From Vibrio tubiashii (GTDB taxonomy: Bacteria; Pseudomonadota; Gammaproteobacteria; Enterobacterales; Vibrionaceae): 64,000 bases of DNA. Each line of letters starts with the position of its first letter. Positions within the stretch are counted from its first letter, which is position 1. The stretch is from contig NZ_CP117029.1 of NCBI RefSeq assembly GCF_028551255.1, forward strand, positions 2,294,001 to 2,358,000, read 5' to 3'. Of the stretch, positions 58,063 through 64,000 are shown piece after piece. Under the pieces are notes generated by a model. That model saw nothing but the letters and a program-made list of their open reading frames with translations, searched no databases and had not been told where the DNA came from. The position numbers were made by a program, and so were the translations under genes.

Positions 58063-58076
58063 GTTATGTTATAACA
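58063..58076. promoter_or_regulatory. Zur-like palindrome copy 2
   Basis: This is a second exact copy of GTTATGTTATAACA, here flanked as ATTGTTATGTTATAACAAT, which extends the outer symmetry. Confidence 0.45.
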
Positions 58077-58149
58077 ATCAAATTTGTCTGGTTATATTTG
58101 GATTGTCGTTAGTTAAGTAAGATTTATTAATTGATGAAAAATCGAGTAA

Positions 58150-58173
58150 AAAAGCCAGCAAATTAGCTGGCTT
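58150..58173 (-). terminator. Terminator after kdsA
   Basis: Stem AAGCCAGC/GCTGGCTT with an A-rich loop; T run on the minus strand. Confidence 0.85.
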
Positions 58174-58194
58174 GTTTAAATTCAATATTGAGCA

Positions 58195-59067
<873 letters not shown>

Positions 59068-59092
59068 TCATGCCAGCTCCTAAGAGATGGGC

Positions 59093-59914
59093 TTAATGTA
59101 AGGTTACCTGAGTTTCACTCATGGCGTTGACTTGATTTTTGAGCAGCTCTGCCGCTGGGTCATCAGGGCATTGGTCGATAAAATACTGATAATCACTCAA
59201 TGCAATTTGATGACAATCAAGCTGCTGATAAATAAATCCACGATCGCGAATTTCATACGGGTCATCAGGGACGAAGGTCAGCGCAAGATCGGTACACTTT
59301 AACGCCAAAGTATAGCGTTCTTCTCGCAGCAGAGCACTTTTCAGTAAGGCTAACCATCGGCCAATAACCGTTGGGTTGTCCGTCTCTAGTAGGTGCTTCG
59401 ATTCTAACTTAGCAAGCGGGCCTTTATGGCCAATTAACCAAGCACCGAGCGTATGCTCTGTCACATACTCCCCATTGAACGGATTAATGTACAGCGGCTT
59501 TTCACCATACCACTCAAGCTTCACAAGAAACTGAGTTGGGAAAGTCACCCCTACCAGAGGAAAGCCGAGTTTACGGGCAATATAGAGTAAAATTGCCCCT
59601 AAGCTGACGGGAATGCCTTTACGAGTTTCAAGTACTTTATCGACAAAACCATTTTCTGAATGGAAATAGCTTTCTCTATCCCCTTGGAATCCCCACTCGT
59701 AATAGAAGAGACGCAATAGGGATTCAAAGCGCTGCTTGTCGTTCACTTCATTAACCAGAGCAAGTTCAGCTTCTTGAACCAGTCGACTTAACTCTGCTTC
59801 TGCCCAATGGACTTGGGTTTGAGGATTGATCGCTTTATTTAATGCTAGTGCGCCTTCAGCAAGCTCCATCGCATCAAAATCTTCATCAAATAACTCAAGC
59901 ATATGGGTTGTCAT
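59093..59914 (-). CDS. sirB1: SirB1 family protein (transglutaminase-like/TPR)
   Basis: A 273-residue protein with a SirB1/YchA-type transglutaminase-like N-terminal domain (FYYEWGFQGDRESYFHSENGFVDKVLETRKGIPVSLGAILLYIARKLG) and a C-terminal tetratricopeptide region (ALLREERYTLALKCTDLALTFVPDDPYEIRDRGFIYQQL). The usual catalytic Cys is not seen at the expected GIPVSLG position, so it may not be an enzyme. GAGG precedes the ATG at 59914; a TTG at 59929 is less likely. It is placed between sirB2 and kdsA as in many gammaproteobacteria. Confidence 0.88.
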   Translation of the reverse strand: MTTHMLELFDEDFDAMELAEGALALNKAINPQTQVHWAEAELSRLVQEAELALVNEVNDKQRFESLLRLFYYEWGFQGDRESYFHSENGFVDKVLETRKGIPVSLGAILLYIARKLGFPLVGVTFPTQFLVKLEWYGEKPLYINPFNGEYVTEHTLGAWLIGHKGPLAKLESKHLLETDNPTVIGRWLALLKSALLREERYTLALKCTDLALTFVPDDPYEIRDRGFIYQQLDCHQIALSDYQYFIDQCPDDPAAELLKNQVNAMSETQVTLH

Positions 59915-59935
59915 AACCTCGTTAACCAAAAAATA

Positions 59936-60319
59936 TTATCCAAAGAACATCGGCGTCTTAGTGACAGCAACTTTACCCGCCATCGCTAGCCATCCTAATG
60001 CACCAAAGAATGAGAAGGTTCTTAGCAGCTTATTCTTACCAAGTTTTAAGGCGAAGAAACCAAGTGCGATGTAGGCCAAAACACAAGTGATCTTTTCCGT
60101 CAGCCAAGGTGCGGCTGGGGTAAATGGAATAAAACCAGTAATGAAGATCAGGCCAATACCTGACAACAGTAAGCACGTATCATTAATGTGCGGGAATACT
60201 TTGAAGAACTTCTTTTCTAACAGTTGTGAATTCGCCATCATCATGGCAAATCGTACCGATAATAATGTAGCGCTGATGGCGATAGTGAGCAGGTGAAAAT
60301 GTTTTAAACCTTCGTACAT
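59936..60319 (-). CDS. sirB2: SirB2 family membrane protein
   Basis: A 127-residue inner-membrane protein with four predicted helices, starting YEGLKHFHLLTIAISATLLSVRF, which is diagnostic of SirB2. PHINDTCLLLSG contains conserved His and Asp. Function is unknown; the original Salmonella name implied a role in invasion-gene control. It lies between prmC and sirB1. Confidence 0.9.
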   Translation of the reverse strand: MYEGLKHFHLLTIAISATLLSVRFAMMMANSQLLEKKFFKVFPHINDTCLLLSGIGLIFITGFIPFTPAAPWLTEKITCVLAYIALGFFALKLGKNKLLRTFSFFGALGWLAMAGKVAVTKTPMFFG

Positions 60320-60336
60320 TGATAGTCTCTCTTACT

Positions 60337-61191
60337 TCAGTGGTGGTATTGGCCGATAGTTACTCGGTCGTTGTCACCATAGTCCTTGTAGGTTTCCACT
60401 TGGTCGTAGCCAAGTGATAATAATAAGTTCCTTACCGCCTCACCCTGTTCAAAGCCATGCTCGAACATCAGCCACCCCTCATTGATGAGATAGGATCTCG
60501 CTTGTGTTGCGATGTGTCTGATGTCTGCGAGACCTTTCTCTTCAGCCACCAAAGCACTTAACGGTTCAAAGCGCACATCTCCTTGAGTCAGATGTGGATC
60601 TTCTTTCTCAATATAAGGAGGGTTAGATACAATCAGAGCAAACTCTGTGCCACTCGGAATAGGCTCAAACCAACTGCCCGCTAAGAATTGGGTATTGGTT
60701 AAATTAAGGGCTGTCGCATTAGATTGAGCGAGTTGCTGGGCATCCGTTTTGAGGTCTATACCCCAAACTTTCCTGCTTGGCAGCTCTGAGGCTAACGCCA
60801 AAGCAATCGCACCAGTCCCTGTCCCTAAATCGAGAATATCTCCCTGATTTGATGACGATTTATCCAAAGCAACTTCGACTAAGCGCTCTGTATCTGGTCT
60901 TGGGATTAGTGTCGTCGGCGAGACTTTTAGCGGCAATGACCAAAACTCTCGTTCACCCGTGATGTAGGCAATCGGTTCGCCACTTAATCTGCGCTGCAAT
61001 AGATTTTGGAAATCACTGAGCTGCTCAGCCTCAAGAATTTTGTCAGGCCAAGTCAACAGAAACGAACGGGGTTTATCTAAGGCGTGGCAAAGTAGCACCG
61101 CGGCATCAAGAGAGGGCGAATCACTGCCACTCTCCTGAAGTTGCTGTACGGCCTTTTTTAGTGTGCTTTCAACACTGTTGTCAGCCGACAT
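60337..61191 (-). CDS. prmC: Release factor glutamine methyltransferase
   Basis: Methylates the Gln of the GGQ motif in release factors RF1 and RF2 using SAM. The 284-residue protein has an N-terminal helical bundle, the SAM-binding ILDLGTGTGAIALALA and the catalytic NPPY (VSNPPYIEKEDPHL). It follows its substrate gene prfA by four bases, the universal enteric order. Confidence 0.96.
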   Translation of the reverse strand: MSADNSVESTLKKAVQQLQESGSDSPSLDAAVLLCHALDKPRSFLLTWPDKILEAEQLSDFQNLLQRRLSGEPIAYITGEREFWSLPLKVSPTTLIPRPDTERLVEVALDKSSSNQGDILDLGTGTGAIALALASELPSRKVWGIDLKTDAQQLAQSNATALNLTNTQFLAGSWFEPIPSGTEFALIVSNPPYIEKEDPHLTQGDVRFEPLSALVAEEKGLADIRHIATQARSYLINEGWLMFEHGFEQGEAVRNLLLSLGYDQVETYKDYGDNDRVTIGQYHH

Positions 61192-61195
61192 GGGT

Positions 61196-62284
61196 TTAGT
61201 TGTTCTCTGCTAGCGCAGCTAACTGATCTGCTTGGTGTTCCTGAATAACCGGATCAATCAAGCTTGCTACCTCACCTTCCATCACTTCGTTTAGACGATA
61301 GATGGTTAAGTTAATACGGTGGTCTGAAACACGGCCTTGAGGGTAGTTATAGGTACGAATACGGTCACTACGGTCACCAGAACCTAGAAGGTTACGACGT
61401 GTATCTGACTCTTCAGCCGCGCGCTTCGCTTCTTCTGCTTGAATAATTCGAGCCGCAAGAACAGCCATCGCCTTTGCTTTGTTCTTATGCTGTGAACGTT
61501 CGTCCTGACACTCAACTACCGTACCTGTTGGTAAGTGAGTAATACGAATTGCTGAGTCCGTGGTGTTAACGTGCTGACCGCCCGCACCTGATGCACGGAA
61601 AGTATCGATCTTAAGGTCTGCCGCTTTGATTTCTGGGATTTCCGCTTCTGGAATCTCTGCCATAACCGCTACAGTACATGCAGAAGTATGAACACGGCCT
61701 TGCGATTCTGTTGCTGGAACACGTTGCACACGGTGACCGCCTGACTCAAACTTCAATACCCCATATGCGCCATCACCAGAGACTTTTGCGATCATCTCTT
61801 TATAACCGCCATGCTCTGCTTCATTTGAAGACATCACTTCTACGCGCCAACCTTTCTTTTCAGCAAACTTGCTGTACATGCGGAACAGGTCGCCGGCGAA
61901 GATACCCGCTTCGTCACCACCCGCACCCGCGCGGATTTCTAGGAAACAGTTGCGGTCATCATTAGGATCTTTAGGTAGCAGTAAGATTTGCAGTTCGTCA
62001 TTTAGACGCTCAATCGTCTCTTTCGCTTCTTTGATCTCTTCCTGAGCCATTTCGCGCATTTCTTCGTCATCTTCTTTTGCCATCTCTTCAGCAGCGACCA
62101 GATCTTCTTGGGCTTGCTGATAAGCTTGGAAACACTTAGTGACTTCCTCTAGCTGAGAGTACTCTTTTGATAACGCGCGGAATTTATCTTGGTCACCGAT
62201 CACATCAGGATCGCCAAGTAGATGTTGAACTTCTTCGTAACGCTCAACCAGGGTTTCTAGCTTAGTTAAAATAGAGGCTTTCAT
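61196..62284 (-). CDS. prfA: Peptide chain release factor 1
   Basis: Terminates translation at UAA and UAG. The 362 residues include the codon-recognition PxT-type motif in [20 protein letters not shown] (Pro-Ala-Thr), and the catalytic loop [18 protein letters not shown] with the methylated Gln. It is between hemA and prmC. Confidence 0.98.
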   Translation of the reverse strand: MKASILTKLETLVERYEEVQHLLGDPDVIGDQDKFRALSKEYSQLEEVTKCFQAYQQAQEDLVAAEEMAKEDDEEMREMAQEEIKEAKETIERLNDELQILLLPKDPNDDRNCFLEIRAGAGGDEAGIFAGDLFRMYSKFAEKKGWRVEVMSSNEAEHGGYKEMIAKVSGDGAYGVLKFESGGHRVQRVPATESQGRVHTSACTVAVMAEIPEAEIPEIKAADLKIDTFRASGAGGQHVNTTDSAIRITHLPTGTVVECQDERSQHKNKAKAMAVLAARIIQAEEAKRAAEESDTRRNLLGSGDRSDRIRTYNYPQGRVSDHRINLTIYRLNEVMEGEVASLIDPVIQEHQADQLAALAENN

Positions 62285-62330
62285 AGTTTTCTTTAACTCA
62301 GGGGTCTAATGAAGTCTGTCACTCTTATAC

Positions 62331-63587
62331 CTAAGAATGATCAAGACCTAAACTTTGTCTAATTGTAGCCAGCCTTGCAGGCTCGCCTTTCTCGGCAGCA
62401 CTTTGTAGTGCGCGGGTTGGCGCATGAATCAACTTGTTAGTTAATTTATTACTCAGCTCTAGCAGAACCTTTTCTGCATCCGCACCCGCTGCGAGAGACT
62501 GTAAACTTTTATTGAGAAGCTCTTCTCGAATGTCGTTCGCTGACTGACGGTACTCTCGAATACTGTCTACAGCTTGTAGAGAACGCATCCACGACATAAA
62601 TGCCGCACTTTCTTCACTGACGATCGCTTCCGCTTGAATCGCTTCGATTTTTCTCTGCTCCATGTTGCTATCAACAATAGTTTGCAGGTCATCAACAGAG
62701 TAAAGGTAAGCGTCATTTAGCTCACCCACTTGCGATTCAATATCACGAGGGACAGCAATGTCGACCAACAGCATAGGTTGGAAACGACGCGCTTTTAATG
62801 CCGTTTCGACCATCCCTTTACCAATAATAGGCAGCGGGCTGGCAGTTGAACTGATCACGATATCTGCACGAGGGAGATGCTCAGGAATCTCAGGTAAACC
62901 AATAATTTCAGCGCCAAACTGCTCGGCCAAAGGAAGCGCGCGCTCCTTAGTACGGTTTGCAACGATCATCTTGCTACAACCGTTGCCCGCTAAGTGCTTA
63001 GCTACCAGTTCAATGGTTTCACCTGCGCCAACCAGTAACACTGTCGACTTCTCTAGCGATTCAAAAATATGCTTTGCGAGAGTACATGCTGCATAAGCAA
63101 CAGAAACAGCGTTACCACCAATGTCTGTCTCAGTACGAACTCGCTTAGCAACCGAGAAAGCTTTTTGAAACAGCTTCTCCATTGCCGCATCCACTGCTTT
63201 ACTCTCTCTTGAGTCAGAATAGGCTTGTTTCACCTGTCCTAAGATTTGAGGCTCACCCAGTACCAAAGAATCCAAGCCACACGAGACTCGCATTAGATGA
63301 CGAATCGCAGCTTGCTCTTCATGGATATAAAGGCTGGGTTTAAGATCTTCAGGACTAACTTGATGAAACTGACTTAACCAATCAATGATTTTGCTCTTGC
63401 CACCACTTTTCACATCGCAATAGATTTCGGTGCGATTACATGTAGAAACAATCACACTTCCATTTACGTTTTGGTTTTGGCCGAGCTGGTCTAACGCTTC
63501 AGGTAACTTTTCCGGACCAAACGCGACTTTTTCACGAAGTTCGACTGAGGCCGTATTATGGTTGATACCTATAGCAAGCAAAGACAT
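62331..63587 (-). CDS. hemA: Glutamyl-tRNA reductase
   Basis: First enzyme of C5 haem synthesis, reducing glutamyl-tRNA to glutamate-1-semialdehyde with NADPH. The 418-residue protein has the catalytic Cys in [12 protein letters not shown] (about residue 50), [19 protein letters not shown], the NADPH site [15 protein letters not shown] and ANRTKERA. The frame extends nine codons upstream, but the family start [10 protein letters not shown] fixes 63587. It is divergent from lolB, as in enterics. Confidence 0.97.
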   Translation of the reverse strand: MSLLAIGINHNTASVELREKVAFGPEKLPEALDQLGQNQNVNGSVIVSTCNRTEIYCDVKSGGKSKIIDWLSQFHQVSPEDLKPSLYIHEEQAAIRHLMRVSCGLDSLVLGEPQILGQVKQAYSDSRESKAVDAAMEKLFQKAFSVAKRVRTETDIGGNAVSVAYAACTLAKHIFESLEKSTVLLVGAGETIELVAKHLAGNGCSKMIVANRTKERALPLAEQFGAEIIGLPEIPEHLPRADIVISSTASPLPIIGKGMVETALKARRFQPMLLVDIAVPRDIESQVGELNDAYLYSVDDLQTIVDSNMEQRKIEAIQAEAIVSEESAAFMSWMRSLQAVDSIREYRQSANDIREELLNKSLQSLAAGADAEKVLLELSNKLTNKLIHAPTRALQSAAEKGEPARLATIRQSLGLDHS

Positions 63588-63748
63588 GTATCGTTGGTTC
63601 TCTGAATCAGACAATGGACAAATAAGGTCGGAATTTTACTTGATGCCCCCGTTTATTGAAAGGGGAATCAGGATATGTTTTCTTGAGTTCGTGATTTCAA
63701 TGATATAGTGAGCAGATACTTTGGCTAAAACTGGATAAATAATCAGCA

Positions 63749-64000
63749 ATGGTGAAACATTTTCGATCTATTTTTCTCTTGCTCGTCGGCACACTGTTTT
63801 TACATGGTTGTGCAACCATTGACAGTACCACTAATGTCGAGTGGCAAACTCATCAACAACGCTTAGCCACCATTCAAGATTATCGAGCCAATGGCAAACT
63901 CGGCTACATTGCCCCAGAGCAAAGACAGTCACTTAACTTCCAATGGGCTCACTCACCGACATTAACCCATTTACGAATGACCACCTTTCTTGGTCAAACC
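63749..64000 (+). CDS. lolB: Outer-membrane lipoprotein receptor LolB (5' part)
   Basis: Receives lipoproteins from LolA and inserts them in the outer membrane. Only the first 84 codons are inside the window. The signal peptide ends in a lipobox LHGC (about residues 18-21), and DYRANGKLGYIAPEQRQSLNFQWAHS is typical of LolB. It is divergent from hemA; in enterics ispE follows. Confidence 0.9.
   Translation, partial: MVKHFRSIFLLLVGTLFLHGCATIDSTTNVEWQTHQQRLATIQDYRANGKLGYIAPEQRQSLNFQWAHSPTLTHLRMTTFLGQT

Larger units (their letters stand above)
57651..58148. other. Long AT-rich regulatory region upstream of nutA
   Basis: No convincing gene lies in these 500 bases. They contain a PurR-like box (57849-57864) and two copies of GTTATGTTATAACA (57964-57977 and 58063-58076). 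One 24-codon frame starting at 58000 lacks a ribosome binding site. Confidence 0.6.

Noticed and set aside
58000..58074. Possible 24-codon small gene upstream of nutA
   Set aside because: It has no ribosome binding site, unusual composition, and overlaps a regulatory palindrome.

Overview
The window is a stretch of ordinary chromosome from a Vibrio (Gammaproteobacteria). The strongest markers are the luxO-luxU quorum-sensing phosphorelay with a Qrr1 small RNA divergent from luxO, the sodium-motor protein MotY, the outer-membrane nucleotidase NutA, a Moco riboswitch before moaABCDE, and gene orders typical of vibrios (asmA-udk-mrp/metG, rsxABCDGE-nth, dapA-bamC, hemA-prfA-prmC-sirB2-sirB1-kdsA). 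The species cannot be fixed from the sequence alone. No prophage, insertion sequence with a transposase, CRISPR array or recognisable defence island is present; the accessory signal lies in regulatory DNA, repeats and one transport operon.

Layout. 1-5.1 kb: a truncated secreted protein, then asmA, udk and mrp on the minus strand, divergent from metG (5.3-7.3 kb). 7.4-9.8 kb: an unknown membrane protein behind a very good sigma-54 promoter, a DUF1456 protein, and udp with a CRP site. 10-15.8 kb: zntA with a MerR-type operator, a MATE exporter, a CBS protein, a tiny NrtS-like membrane protein and a PAS-GGDEF cyclase. 15.8-18.8 kb: moaE-D-C-B-A under a Moco riboswitch. 18.9-23.9 kb: yvcK, luxU, luxO, qrr1, and LexA-controlled uvrB. 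24.3-24.75 kb: tRNA-Asn followed by a decayed repeat array. 24.7-31 kb: a GntR regulator and a six-gene ABC transporter/phosphohydrolase operon. 31.2-38.5 kb: rsxABCDGE, nth, gloA. 38.6-45.8 kb: a Fur-box gene (DUF2753), a palindromic MITE, motY, rnt, an Na+/H+ antiporter, bamC-dapA, gcvR-bcp. 45.8-55.9 kb: a chemoreceptor, perM with a TusA-like gene, bepA-yfgD-wrbA-DUF2069, DUF2066, uraA, a 14-copy heptamer repeat and a YbaK deacylase. 55.9-64 kb: nutA with a long regulated upstream region, kdsA, sirB1-sirB2-prmC-prfA-hemA, and the start of lolB.

How the genes connect. Nucleoside and base metabolism recurs: udk, udp (CRP site), uraA and nutA (both with PurR-like boxes) together cover extracellular nucleotide dephosphorylation, base uptake and nucleoside salvage. 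Metal and redox themes include zntA, a Fur box, Zur-like palindromes, Rsx/Nth oxidative-damage functions and Moco synthesis. Quorum sensing is represented by a complete local module: LuxU passes phosphate to LuxO, whose predicted site and sigma-54 promoter drive qrr1.

The most unusual observations are the tRNA-Asn tail array (three units, compensatory base changes in two hairpins, remnants of the tRNA 3' end), the operon combining an ABC importer with an alkaline-phosphatase-superfamily hydrolase and a HAD phosphatase under two identical 16-bp sites, and the sigma-54 promoter of the unknown membrane protein at 7521-8333.
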